Assembly (NCBI RefSeq): GCF_022808675.1
Contig: NZ_JAKZKV010000010.1
Span: forward strand, 90,905 to 154,904
Source of the DNA: Parabacteroides sp. FAFU027
GTDB lineage: Bacteria > Bacteroidota > Bacteroidia > Bacteroidales > UBA7332
Direction of reading: 5' to 3'
Length of the DNA stretch: 64,000 nt
The position numbers and the translations under genes are program-made. Positions 43,552 through 51,467 of this stretch are shown piece by piece (position 1 is the stretch's first letter; every line of letters begins with the position of its first letter). The notes under the pieces were generated by a model. It saw only the letters and a list, made by a program, of their open reading frames with translations. It had not been told where the DNA came from and made no database searches.

Positions 43552-43968
43552 ATGGAAGAGGTGCGTATTGATAAATGGCTGTGGGCAACACGGGTTTTCA
43601 AAACACGTACCATTGCTGTTGAAGCCTGTAAGAAAGGACGGATTATGATTCAGAATGTAACCGTGAAGCCTTCGCGAATGATTAGAGTCGGGGAGGTGAT
43701 TCAAGTGCGAAAGCCCCCGGTTGTCTATTCGTTTAAGGTGCTGGCGCTGACTGATAAACGGATGGGAGCAAAGTTGGTTCCAGAGTTTATGGAAAATGTA
43801 ACGCCCCCCGAACAGTATGAAATCCTGGAGTTGCAGAAAATCGGTGGTTTTGTGGATCGAGCAAAAGGTACTGGTCGTCCTACCAAAAAGGATCGTCGTG
43901 ATTTGGATGATTTTACAACGCCTGAATATCTGGATGATTTTGATTTCGAATTTGATTTCGAAGAATAG
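43552..43968 (+). CDS. S4-domain RNA-binding protein, Hsp15-like
   Basis: The 138-residue protein opens with the S4 RNA-binding domain RIDKWLWATRVFKTRTIAVE and GRIMIQNVTVKPSRMIRVGE. HslR (Hsp15) binds stalled 50S subunits carrying peptidyl-tRNA, which suits its position directly after pth with no spacer. The acidic tail (DDFDFEFDFEE) is typical of the Bacteroidota version. A strong terminator follows. Confidence 0.9.
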   Translation: MEEVRIDKWLWATRVFKTRTIAVEACKKGRIMIQNVTVKPSRMIRVGEVIQVRKPPVVYSFKVLALTDKRMGAKLVPEFMENVTPPEQYEILELQKIGGFVDRAKGTGRPTKKDRRDLDDFTTPEYLDDFDFEFDFEE

Positions 43969-43981
43969 ATTTTATAAAGTG

Positions 43982-44025
43982 AAAAGGGAGAAGCTTTTTG
44001 AAAAATGAAAAAGTTTCTCCCTTTT
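43982..44025 (+). terminator. Terminator of the rplY-pth-S4 operon
   Basis: aaaagggagaagcttttt and aaaaagtttctcccttttt pair with one or two mismatches around eight bases, followed by a T tract. Confidence 0.85.
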
Positions 44026-44092
44026 TGTATTTGGCGGTAGGCGTGGTCCTAAAATCATGTTTTTGGACATGAAAAATATCGTTTTCAGAGTC

Positions 44093-44120
44093 TTGAATAG
44101 GATTTAATTCATTAAATTTG
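44093..44120 (+). promoter_or_regulatory. Promoter upstream of dCMP deaminase
   Basis: TTG at 44093-44095 and TAAATTTG at 44113-44120, 17 bases apart. The deaminase ATG is 280 bases downstream, so either a long leader or a small gene (see findings) lies between. Confidence 0.65.
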
Positions 44121-44400
44121 CCTCAATTATTTGATGGCTGATTAATGAGCTGTATTTTGCCTCTTTGTTGTTTGGCGGCACTTTTAATTCTGGTTTTTAA
44201 GCTGCTGCAGAATTTTTTTCTGATAAATACCTTTTCTTCTGATTTTGATGAAAAAGGGTATTGTTTCACCGGTCGAATGAATATACGATTCGGAACTGCT
44301 TTCCTTTCTTTTTTCTGTAGAAAATTTTTTCCTCAAATAAACTTTATCCTCATTCCGGGTTTTGTATATAAACCTGAATCTTTATGATTATACAACCATA

Positions 44401-44844
44401 ATGGAGCAAAACAACGATAAACAACGACTTTTAGACGAACGATACCTCCGGATGGCTCGTATCTGGGCTGAAAATTCTTATTGTAACAGACGTCAGGTGG
44501 GGGCCTTGGTGGTAAAGAGCAAAATGATTATTTCGGATGGGTATAACGGTACACCCGCTGGTTTTGATAATATTTGCGAAGATAAGCATGGTCTGACGTT
44601 TCCTTATGTGCTTCATGCAGAGGCCAATGCGATTACAAAGCTGGCTGGTTCGCACAATAGTAGCCAGGGGGCTACTCTGTATGTCACCACTTCACCTTGT
44701 ATTGAATGTGCGAAGCTGATTATCCAGTCCGGAATTGTCAGGGTTGTTTATCTGGATAAATATCGAGTTGAAGATGGTATTAATCTACTCAGCAAGGCAG
44801 GTGTAGAAGTTGTAAATCTGACATTAAATAACGAAGCAATATAA
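44401..44844 (+). CDS. dCMP deaminase (ComEB-like)
   Basis: This 147-residue zinc enzyme of the cytidine deaminase superfamily converts dCMP to dUMP for thymidylate synthesis. The zinc motif is HAEANA (His72, Glu74) with PCIEC (Cys100, Cys103), and the N-terminal WAENSYCNRRQVGALVVKSK is the family opening. The start was set at ATG 44401 rather than a start 13 codons upstream. It precedes the C-terminal processing peptidase gene by 13 bp, so they probably form an operon. Confidence 0.93.
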   Translation: MEQNNDKQRLLDERYLRMARIWAENSYCNRRQVGALVVKSKMIISDGYNGTPAGFDNICEDKHGLTFPYVLHAEANAITKLAGSHNSSQGATLYVTTSPCIECAKLIIQSGIVRVVYLDKYRVEDGINLLSKAGVEVVNLTLNNEAI

Positions 44845-44857
44845 TCTCTCATAGACT

Positions 44858-46492
44858 ATGAACAATAATAAAAAGTTTATCTTTTACCTCTCCCTGACAT
44901 TAATTCTCGGAGTAATGATAGGGGCTTATTTTTCTCATATCCTACTTAAAAGACTACCTTCACTTAATGGAAATAAATTAGGTGCTATTGTTAATCTGAT
45001 TTCTGAGAAGTATGTTGATTCCATTTCGGTGGATCAATTGATGGAAAAAGCGATTCCAAATATTATTAGTGGATTGGATCCTCATTCTGTTTATATTCCG
45101 GCATCTGATCTTGAGGCTGTTAATGAAGACCTCGAAGGAAGCTTCAGTGGAATTGGTATTCAATTCAGTATTATGAATGATACCGTAAGTGTGGTAAGTG
45201 TAATTACAGGAGGCCCTTCGGAAAAGGTGGGGATTATGCCAGGTGACCGTATTATTAGTATAAATGATTCTGTCTTTGTCGGGAAAAATATTACTAACGA
45301 GCGGGTGATGAAGAAACTTCGCGGTAAAGAGGGTTCTACTGTCAAGCTGGGTATTAAAAGACGTTCTTCCCATACTGTGCTGGTTTATAATATTAAGCGA
45401 GGAGAGATTCCTGTAAATAGTGTGGATGTGGCTTATCCGGTGCAGCCCTCTATTGGATATGTAAAGATCAGTAAGTTTGGAAGTAATACTTATAATGAAT
45501 TTGTGGCTGCGTTAGCTAAATTACGCGCTCAGAAATGTTCGAGCTTTATTATTGACTTGCGTGGAAATCCCGGAGGGTTTCTAGATGCGTCTATCAATAT
45601 GGTAAATGAGTTTCTTCCACAAGGACGTCTGATTGTTTATACGCAAGGAAAAACAATGCCTCGCTCTGATGCTGTTTCTACTGGTTCCGGTTCATTTCAG
45701 TCTAATCAGGTCGTGGTGTTACTGGATGAGTTTTCCGCTTCTTCAAGTGAAATTTTTGCCGGAGCTATTCAGGATAATGACCGCGGACTTATTATTGGCC
45801 GCCGTTCATACGGTAAAGGTTTGGTGCAGCAGCAATATCAGCTTGCTGATGGTTCGGCGCTTCGTCTTACCATTGCCCGATATTATACTCCATCCGGACG
45901 TTGCATTCAGAAAGATTATGTGATGGGTGATCAGAAAGATTATGAAGATGATATAATGAATCGCTATCTGCACGGAGAGTTCGACTCGAAAGACAGCATC
46001 AAGCTGAATAAGAAGAAAGAGTTCAAGACCCTGACCGGACGCAAAGTTTATGGTGGTGGTGGCATTATGCCGGACATCTTTGTTCCCCGTGAGTCTGATG
46101 GCGTTAATTCGTATTATAACAGCCTTGTTAATTCAAGCCTGCTCTATCAGTTTTGCTTTGAATATGCGGATAAGCATCGCCAGGCATTGAAACAATTTAA
46201 AAACTACAGGCAATTGCAGGTTTATTTAAATGGACAGGATTTGGTAGATCAGTTGGCTGATTTTGCACATGAAAGAGGGGTGAGAAGAAGACCTATTTAT
46301 TTAGAAATGTCACGCGCGTTGCTGGAAGTACAAACCGAGGCATATATTGCGCGTAACATCTTGGGTGATGAGGCTTTCTATCCGATTTTTATGCAAGATG
46401 ATCAAACGTTAAGTCAGGCTATCAATGCAATAAAAACCAAGCAAGCTTTGAATCTATCGCTTAAAGCACAGAACGTGCGTCGGTCAAAATAA
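44858..46492 (+). CDS. C-terminal processing peptidase (S41, PDZ)
   Basis: The 544-residue protein has an N-terminal membrane anchor/signal (FIFYLSLTLILGVMIGAYF), a PDZ domain (GSFSGIGIQFSIMNDTVSVV, PGDRIISINDS) and the S41 protease domain with LRGNPGGFLDASINM. The serine is in FSASSSEIFAGAIQ and the catalytic lysine in SYGKGLVQQQ. Such proteases trim periplasmic proteins. Its 3' end overlaps the convergent folate cycloligase gene by 32 bases, so the two stop codons lie inside each other's genes. Confidence 0.95.
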   Translation: MNNNKKFIFYLSLTLILGVMIGAYFSHILLKRLPSLNGNKLGAIVNLISEKYVDSISVDQLMEKAIPNIISGLDPHSVYIPASDLEAVNEDLEGSFSGIGIQFSIMNDTVSVVSVITGGPSEKVGIMPGDRIISINDSVFVGKNITNERVMKKLRGKEGSTVKLGIKRRSSHTVLVYNIKRGEIPVNSVDVAYPVQPSIGYVKISKFGSNTYNEFVAALAKLRAQKCSSFIIDLRGNPGGFLDASINMVNEFLPQGRLIVYTQGKTMPRSDAVSTGSGSFQSNQVVVLLDEFSASSSEIFAGAIQDNDRGLIIGRRSYGKGLVQQQYQLADGSALRLTIARYYTPSGRCIQKDYVMGDQKDYEDDIMNRYLHGEFDSKDSIKLNKKKEFKTLTGRKVYGGGGIMPDIFVPRESDGVNSYYNSLVNSSLLYQFCFEYADKHRQALKQFKNYRQLQVYLNGQDLVDQLADFAHERGVRRRPIYLEMSRALLEVQTEAYIARNILGDEAFYPIFMQDDQTLSQAINAIKTKQALNLSLKAQNVRRSK

Positions 46493-47027
46493 GATCCATC
46501 GGTTGATCAAACGTATCGGCGGGAATTTGTTCGAAAAGCTGAAATTCGAAACAAATTCCCGCTTTTTTTGCTTCGATCATTGGCAATAACCTGTCATAGA
46601 AACCTTTACCGTAGCCCATTCGGTTTTTATTCAGGTCAAACGCAAGTCCAGGAACGATGACTAGGTCTATTGAATCATAATGTTCAATAAATTCCCCTAT
46701 CGGTTCCATGACATTAAAAATGCCACGTGTCATTTGATTCATTCCGGTAAAGCGTTTAATTTTCAATTCTTTATGGTGTACAACCGGTAACAGAATAGTT
46801 TTATTTTCACTCCAACGTTTAATTGCGGGAATTGTATTCACTTCAAACGGTAATGCGAAATAGCATAAAATTGTTTGAGCTGTTTTAAAAACCTCAGTAG
46901 CCTCAAGGCGTGAAATTACGTTTTCGGAAAGATGTATCAGATGTTGTTCTCCTTTATTTTCCCTCACTCGAAAAATCGATTTTCGAAGTTCCTTTTTTTC
47001 TAGATCAATCAAACTTTTTTCCTTCAT
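46461..47027 (-). CDS. 5-formyltetrahydrofolate cyclo-ligase
   Basis: The enzyme converts 5-formyl-THF to 5,10-methenyl-THF with ATP. The 188-residue protein carries the C-terminal NRMGYGKGFYDRLL motif and LVIVPGLAFD, both family signatures. It is first read after the thioesterase gene on the same strand, with which it overlaps by 23 bases; the other end overlaps the convergent protease gene. Confidence 0.93.
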   Translation of the reverse strand: MKEKSLIDLEKKELRKSIFRVRENKGEQHLIHLSENVISRLEATEVFKTAQTILCYFALPFEVNTIPAIKRWSENKTILLPVVHHKELKIKRFTGMNQMTRGIFNVMEPIGEFIEHYDSIDLVIVPGLAFDLNKNRMGYGKGFYDRLLPMIEAKKAGICFEFQLFEQIPADTFDQPMDLILTDARSVL

Positions 47028-47433
47028 ACTGTTCTATTGCATTTCTCCATTCCTGAGAAATTATTTTTGATGCTTTACTTTCGGGATGATAACCCACCAT
47101 TACGGTGCGGCAGGAACTTTTCAGTTCTCCGGTTTCAAGATTGACCAGCTGTTGCACCATTTTCATGCTTTTATTGCCAATATCGGCTACTTGTGTCCTA
47201 ACTTCAAGCTTTTCGTGCATGAAAGTAGGTGCGTGGTAATCGATATTTACGTTGGCAACTACGATATCTATTTTTGTCCAGTCTATAATGGTTGATTTAA
47301 CAGCCTGAAAATAGGCTGATTTGCCCAAATCGAAATAGCTAAGGTAAATTGCATTATTTACATGCCCTAACGAGTCGATGTCGTTGAATCGAATCTGGAT
47401 GGGAAGCCGGTGTTTGATATCTTCTATGATCAT
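47005..47433 (-). CDS. Acyl-CoA thioesterase, YbgC/4HBT type
   Basis: The 142-residue hotdog-fold protein has the RFNDIDSLGHVNNAIYLSYF motif with the catalytic aspartate, as in YbgC-type acyl-CoA thioesterases. The substrate is not readable from sequence. Its end overlaps the start of the folate cycloligase gene and it lies 6 bp downstream of the DciA-like gene, so it belongs to the recF-DciA-thioesterase-cycloligase run. Confidence 0.92.
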   Translation of the reverse strand: MIIEDIKHRLPIQIRFNDIDSLGHVNNAIYLSYFDLGKSAYFQAVKSTIIDWTKIDIVVANVNIDYHAPTFMHEKLEVRTQVADIGNKSMKMVQQLVNLETGELKSSCRTVMVGYHPESKASKIISQEWRNAIEQYEGKKFD

Positions 47434-47439
47434 AGCTGT

Positions 47440-47730
47440 TTAACTAAAGATTATATTGTTAATGACCTGTTCGCCAATGTGTTCGTTGATTCTTTTGATT
47501 AGCATCTCACGACACATTTGTAATTCACCGCGGAGTACAGATGAGCTGATTTTGACGTATAGTATCTTGTTCTTTATGAAAATAGAGGTGGTATACTGGG
47601 CGACATTATTACCCAGCAAAACCCTCCAGCATTGGATGATTCTTCTTTCCTGAAATTTTCCGTTCCAGTTGTTTTCCTTCAGAAACTCCTGTATAACTTC
47701 ACCTAATGATTGTGCGTTTTTACGTTGCAT
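47440..47730 (-). CDS. DciA/DUF721-family protein
   Basis: The 96-residue protein matches the DUF721/DciA family (SLGEVIQEFLKENNW, WRVLLGNNVAQYT, KNKILYVKISSSVLRGEL). DciA loads the replicative helicase in bacteria lacking DnaC/DnaI. Bacteroidota have such proteins beside recF, as here. It lies between recF and the thioesterase gene on the same strand, with 24 bp to recF. Confidence 0.9.
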   Translation of the reverse strand: MQRKNAQSLGEVIQEFLKENNWNGKFQERRIIQCWRVLLGNNVAQYTTSIFIKNKILYVKISSSVLRGELQMCREMLIKRINEHIGEQVINNIIFS

Positions 47731-47754
47731 GGTTCTCTTTTTTAGACCGGTGTT

Positions 47755-48852
47755 TTATATCTGTTGGAATTCTCCTTGTGCAACCTGATATAAATGATAG
47801 TTGCTGTGCACTTTTGCTATGATCTCATCAAGGTATTTGCGGTTGGTATCCGTGATGAAAATTTGTCCGAATGTATCACCGGATACCAGTTTTATGATTT
47901 GCTCTACGCGGTTAGCATCGATTTTGTCAAAAACATCATCGAGCAAAAGGATAGGAGTGACCCTGCTGCTTTTTTTTAAAAACATAAATTGGGAAAGTTT
48001 CAGGGCGATAAGGTAGGTTTTGTTTTGTCCCTGCGAACCAATTCGTTTCAGTGGATGTTCTCCCAATTGCATCTCCAGATCGTCTTTGTGAATTCCACGT
48101 GAAGTATATCCTAGTATTTTATCTCTTTCCCTGCATTCGGCAAGCAGGTCTGTTAGATTCCCATTTTGCAGATGAGAGCGGTAAATTAGCTTTACATTTT
48201 CATTTCCCAGGCAGATGAAGTCGTAGTATTCCTGGAAAATCGGTGTGAACTCAGCAATAAATTCCTCCCGTTTCAGGTAAATATATGAAGCGGCCCGGCT
48301 CATTTGCTCTTCCAGTATTTCCATCAGTGAAAGATCGGTCAGAGGCGTTTCGCTTTTTAGTATTGAATTCCGCTGTGTTAACGCCTTGTTGTAACGAATC
48401 AAAGCATCGAGGTAGATTTTGTCGGATTGAGAAATAACCTGGTCTATAAATTTCCGGCGTTCCTCGCTTCCGCCCTGGATCAGTATGGCATCTTCAGGCG
48501 AAATCATCACCAACGGAATGAGCCCGATGTGGTCTGATAATCTTTCGTACTCTTTTTTATTGCGCTTAAATTGCTTCTTCTGTCGGCGTTTCATGCCGCA
48601 ATAAATCTCTTCCGCACGTTCATCTTGTTTGTAGAACCCCTGCAGCATAAAGAAATCTTCTTCGTGACGGATATTTTGATTGTCGAGCGTATTGTTGAAG
48701 CTTTTGCAAAAAGAGAGATAATAAATGGCGTCCAGCAGGTTTGTTTTCCCCATGCCATTGTTTCCAAGAAAACAATTTATCTTGGCGGAGAAATCAAAAT
48801 CGGCCTGAGGAATATTTTTATAGTTTACGATCGAAATATTTTTGAGAATCAT
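47755..48852 (-). CDS. recF: DNA replication/repair protein RecF
   Basis: RecF is an SMC-like ATPase that helps load RecA at gaps. The 365-residue protein opens MILKNISIVNYKN, with Walker A GNNGMGKT at residues 30-37, the signature region around the middle and Walker B ILLLDDVFDKID. The start at 48852 fits the family; the open frame continues 43 codons upstream but the ATG is 34 bases from a promoter element, so the longer frame is not used. It heads the minus-strand run of DciA, thioesterase and cycloligase genes. Confidence 0.95.
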   Translation of the reverse strand: MILKNISIVNYKNIPQADFDFSAKINCFLGNNGMGKTNLLDAIYYLSFCKSFNNTLDNQNIRHEEDFFMLQGFYKQDERAEEIYCGMKRRQKKQFKRNKKEYERLSDHIGLIPLVMISPEDAILIQGGSEERRKFIDQVISQSDKIYLDALIRYNKALTQRNSILKSETPLTDLSLMEILEEQMSRAASYIYLKREEFIAEFTPIFQEYYDFICLGNENVKLIYRSHLQNGNLTDLLAECRERDKILGYTSRGIHKDDLEMQLGEHPLKRIGSQGQNKTYLIALKLSQFMFLKKSSRVTPILLLDDVFDKIDANRVEQIIKLVSGDTFGQIFITDTNRKYLDEIIAKVHSNYHLYQVAQGEFQQI

Positions 48853-48885
48853 CTTAAATGTCGCTCCGTTCTTGTTGGAATCATG

Positions 48886-48893
48886 CAAAGTTA
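48886..48893 (-). promoter_or_regulatory. recF promoter -7 element
   Basis: Minus-strand TAACTTTG followed by C lies 34 bases ahead of the recF ATG. It supports the short recF start and lies back-to-back with the TPR gene promoter. Confidence 0.6.
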
Positions 48894-48987
48894 GAAAAAT
48901 TACCCGCAATCCCCGTTTTTCAACTGACATAGCCTTTCCTGGCTGGAAAAAGTTTAACGGAAATTTCGTTAGTATCAACAAAAAGGC

Positions 48988-48995
48988 TACTTTTG
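48988..48995 (+). promoter_or_regulatory. Promoter -7 element of TPR protein-ribH
   Basis: TACTTTTG followed by C fits the -7 box 38 bases ahead of the TPR gene; the upstream TTG is not clear. Confidence 0.6.
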
Positions 48996-49033
48996 CCTTC
49001 CGAACAAAAACTCCGAATTAATTAAAAAGGAAT

Positions 49034-49723
49034 ATGTCAGAAAACACAAAGAATCAAAATCCAATTGAACTGGAAAATGTTCAGGAAGCTCTAACCAAAT
49101 CAGAGCAGTTTATTGAGAAATACCAAAAGCAGATGCTTATCGGATTGGCAGTTGTGGTTGTCGCTGTTTCAGGTGTATTAGCATTTAACTATGCTTATAT
49201 TAAACCTAAAGAGCGTAAAGCTGAAGCTGCTATGTACAAAGCAGAGATTGCTTTCCAACAGGATTCCTTCAAGCTGGCTTTGAACGGTAACGGAGCCGAT
49301 GTAGTCGGTTTTCAGTCGATTATCGATGATTACGGTATTACCAAGTCAGCAAATGTTGCTAAATTCTATGCTGGTATTTGCAACAAAAACCTTGGAAATT
49401 ACGAGCAGGCTGTGAAATATCTGAAAGATTTTGATTCAGATGATAAAATGATGGCTCCTGCAGCCTTGTCTGCTATCGGCGACTGTCAAATTGAATTGGG
49501 TAATGTAGATGATGCTGCAGATTATTTCGTTAAAGCGGCTGATAAAGCAAATAATGAACTGCTTTCTCCGATTTGTTTGAAAAAAGCAGGTCTTGCTTAT
49601 GAAAACCTGAAGAAGTTTGACAAAGCTGTAGATGTATATACTACCATTAAAGAAAAATATTTCAATACACCGGAAGCTGCCGATATTGAAAAATACATTG
49701 AAAGAGCTAAACTGAATCAATAA
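49034..49723 (+). CDS. TPR-repeat membrane protein
   Basis: The 229-residue protein has one membrane segment ([22 protein letters not shown]) after a 30-residue N-terminal part and then about four tetratricopeptide-like repeats ([56 protein letters not shown]). It resembles the YfgM-type anchored TPR proteins. The sequence fits a periplasmic scaffold. It is followed by ribH after 2 bp, likely one transcript, although no functional link is known. Confidence 0.88.
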   Translation: MSENTKNQNPIELENVQEALTKSEQFIEKYQKQMLIGLAVVVVAVSGVLAFNYAYIKPKERKAEAAMYKAEIAFQQDSFKLALNGNGADVVGFQSIIDDYGITKSANVAKFYAGICNKNLGNYEQAVKYLKDFDSDDKMMAPAALSAIGDCQIELGNVDDAADYFVKAADKANNELLSPICLKKAGLAYENLKKFDKAVDVYTTIKEKYFNTPEAADIEKYIERAKLNQ

Positions 49724-49725
49724 TC

Positions 49726-50217
49726 ATGGCTACAGCATATCAAAATCTTTCTTCATATGATTCTTCTAAAGTTCCTGACGCTTCTGCATGGAAAGTTGCC
49801 ATTGTTGTAGCTGAATGGAATTCGGATATTACCGAAAATTTACTTCAGGGAGCGTGTGATACTCTGGAACGCCACGGAATGAAGGCTGATAATATTTCAG
49901 TGCATCGCGTGCCGGGAACTTTTGAGTTGACTTTTGGAGCCCGCGAAGTAGCTGAGAGCCTTGAAGTGGATGCTGTAATCGTTTTAGGTTGCGTAGTTCG
50001 CGGAGATACTCCACATTTTGATTACGTTTGTCAGGGTGTAACAACAGGCGTTACAAGACTGAATCTGTTATTTGGTATTCCATTTATTTTCGGCGTGTTA
50101 ACTACCGATAATATGCAGCAAGCACTCGATCGTGCGGGCGGAATCCACGGTAACAAGGGCGATGAAGCTGCAATTACTGCAATAAAAATGATAGATTTTT
50201 CTTGCAGATTAAAATAA
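49726..50217 (+). CDS. ribH: 6,7-dimethyl-8-ribityllumazine synthase
   Basis: RibH makes lumazine, the riboflavin precursor, from the butanone phosphate and the ribitylaminopyrimidine. The 163-residue protein has [25 protein letters not shown], and the catalytic [14 protein letters not shown] with His97. Length is normal. It follows the TPR gene by 2 bp. A tRNA promoter overlaps its last codons, so tRNA transcription begins close behind. Confidence 0.97.
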   Translation: MATAYQNLSSYDSSKVPDASAWKVAIVVAEWNSDITENLLQGACDTLERHGMKADNISVHRVPGTFELTFGAREVAESLEVDAVIVLGCVVRGDTPHFDYVCQGVTTGVTRLNLLFGIPFIFGVLTTDNMQQALDRAGGIHGNKGDEAAITAIKMIDFSCRLK

Positions 50218-50231
50218 AAGCATTACCTTTG
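50202..50231 (+). promoter_or_regulatory. Promoter of tRNA-Tyr/tRNA-Gly inside the ribH 3' end
   Basis: TTG at 50202-50204 and TACCTTTG at 50224-50231 with a 19-base spacer; the TTG lies in the last ribH codons. Confidence 0.75.
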
Positions 50232-50250
50232 CAACGCAATTGAGAAACGG

Positions 50251-50333
50251 GGGCGGTTACCAGAGTGGCCAAATGGGGCAGACTGTAAATCTGCTGGTTT
50301 TCACCTTCGGAGGTTCGAATCCTTCACCGCCCA
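50251..50333 (+). tRNA. tRNA-Tyr (GTA)
   Basis: Class II tRNA with long variable arm; anticodon GTA in GACTGTAAATC. Acceptor stem GGGCGGT pairs with ACCGCCC. CCA is not encoded. Confidence 0.95.
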
Positions 50334-50397
50334 CGAAAAAGTTTACAATTGGCCTGATAAATACCTTGTAGGTTTTATTAAAGTTGTAAATCAAATT

Positions 50398-50470
50398 GCG
50401 GGAGTAGCTCAGTTGATAGAGCATTAGCCTTCCAAGCTGAGGGTCGCGGGTTTGAGTCCCGTCTCCCGCT
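50398..50470 (+). tRNA. tRNA-Gly (TCC)
   Basis: Cloverleaf with anticodon TCC in GCCTTCCAAGC; acceptor stem GCGGGAG pairs with CTCCCGC. It lies 64 bases after tRNA-Tyr and probably shares its transcript. Confidence 0.95.
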
Positions 50471-50477
50471 CAACAAG

Positions 50478-50507
50478 AAAAGCACTTCGATGCCGAGGTG
50501 CTTTTTT
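50478..50507 (+). terminator. Terminator after tRNA-Gly
   Basis: aaaagcacttcg and cgaggtgctttttt form a stem followed by T-rich sequence. Confidence 0.85.
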
Positions 50508-50531
50508 CTTTTCTATCCGTTTTCCGTTCCT

Positions 50532-51317
50532 TCAGAAAATCTTCTCCAGAAACATGTTTACAATTTCCACCGCTATCAGGATAATGATGATCCACTCAAG
50601 CGCTGAGCTGTGGGAGTGTTGAGTTATTTCTTTGAAGATATCCAGATTTTCCTTGACAATGCGCAGATTTTCCTGGAGGCTTTTATGTCTGATGCGCAAA
50701 TCGAGTTCAAGGCTTAGGTCATCGTTGAGTTTATTGAGAAATTCATCGTTCCATGAGAGTCGGGGTGAATCAAAGATGTAAAGGTTTTCTGCTATTCTGA
50801 TTTTCAGGTTGAGCGTTTTTCCGATCGATTGAAGCAGCTTCTTACCTTTTAGAGAAAATCGGCCGCGCTCTTCCAGTTCGCTGCTGAACTGCCGTGTTGT
50901 AGCCAGTAGTAGGTTCGATTGTTCCGTGAAGTAATCCAGTGCGATTGATTGCGCGATATTGAGCATGATGATCTTTGCTATATCGGTGTTGATCTCGTTC
51001 AATACAACGCGGTCAAAGAAGATATGATAGTCGGCGTCCGGATTTATTTCGATGTCGAAATTTTCGCTCATCAGCTCTTTGGAGTCAATCTTCAGGATTT
51101 GGCGGATTGCATTGATGATCTGCGTCTGTTCTGCCTTTTCCACACCTAAAAATACGATGCTTCCATAATCAAATATATAGAAGTAGCAGAATTCGTCTGT
51201 CTGATAGATCAATTCGGTCGGATCGGTATAGATACAGTCAAAGGTCAACCCGTTTTTTATTAGCTTCAGGTCAAGTCTGTCTCCCAGGTGGTAGCCTATT
51301 GTTGATATTCTTCTCAT
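50532..51317 (-). CDS. RMD1/YagE-family (DUF155) membrane protein
   Basis: The 261-residue protein has the DUF155 core (FYIFDYGSIVFLGVEKAEQ, SIALDYFTEQSNLLL, LNLKIRIAENLYIFDSPRLSWND) and a C-terminal membrane segment (WIIIILIAVEIVNMFLE). The eukaryotic relative RMD1 is a membrane protein of unclear role. The start at ATG 51317 was chosen over a TTG nine codons upstream. It diverges from the M23 peptidase gene; the intervening 150 bp holds the latter's promoter. Confidence 0.88.
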   Translation of the reverse strand: MRRISTIGYHLGDRLDLKLIKNGLTFDCIYTDPTELIYQTDEFCYFYIFDYGSIVFLGVEKAEQTQIINAIRQILKIDSKELMSENFDIEINPDADYHIFFDRVVLNEINTDIAKIIMLNIAQSIALDYFTEQSNLLLATTRQFSSELEERGRFSLKGKKLLQSIGKTLNLKIRIAENLYIFDSPRLSWNDEFLNKLNDDLSLELDLRIRHKSLQENLRIVKENLDIFKEITQHSHSSALEWIIIILIAVEIVNMFLEKIF

Positions 51318-51412
51318 AATTCTTCTGGTTGTATTTATTAACAAGCAAGTCGCTTTATCGGTTCGTTGACGCCGGGGAAAACAATTTCCACCTTTATTTC
51401 TTCTTTATTTCC

Positions 51413-51443
51413 TTGTGATAAAAATCAGAAGGGGCTACCTTTG
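51413..51443 (+). promoter_or_regulatory. Promoter of the M23 peptidase gene
   Basis: TTG at 51413-51415 and TACCTTTG at 51436-51443 with a 20-base spacer. Because it lies inside the open frame upstream of ATG 51468, that ATG is the sensible start. Confidence 0.75.
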
Positions 51444-51467
51444 CAGGACTACATCAATAGGTATCTT

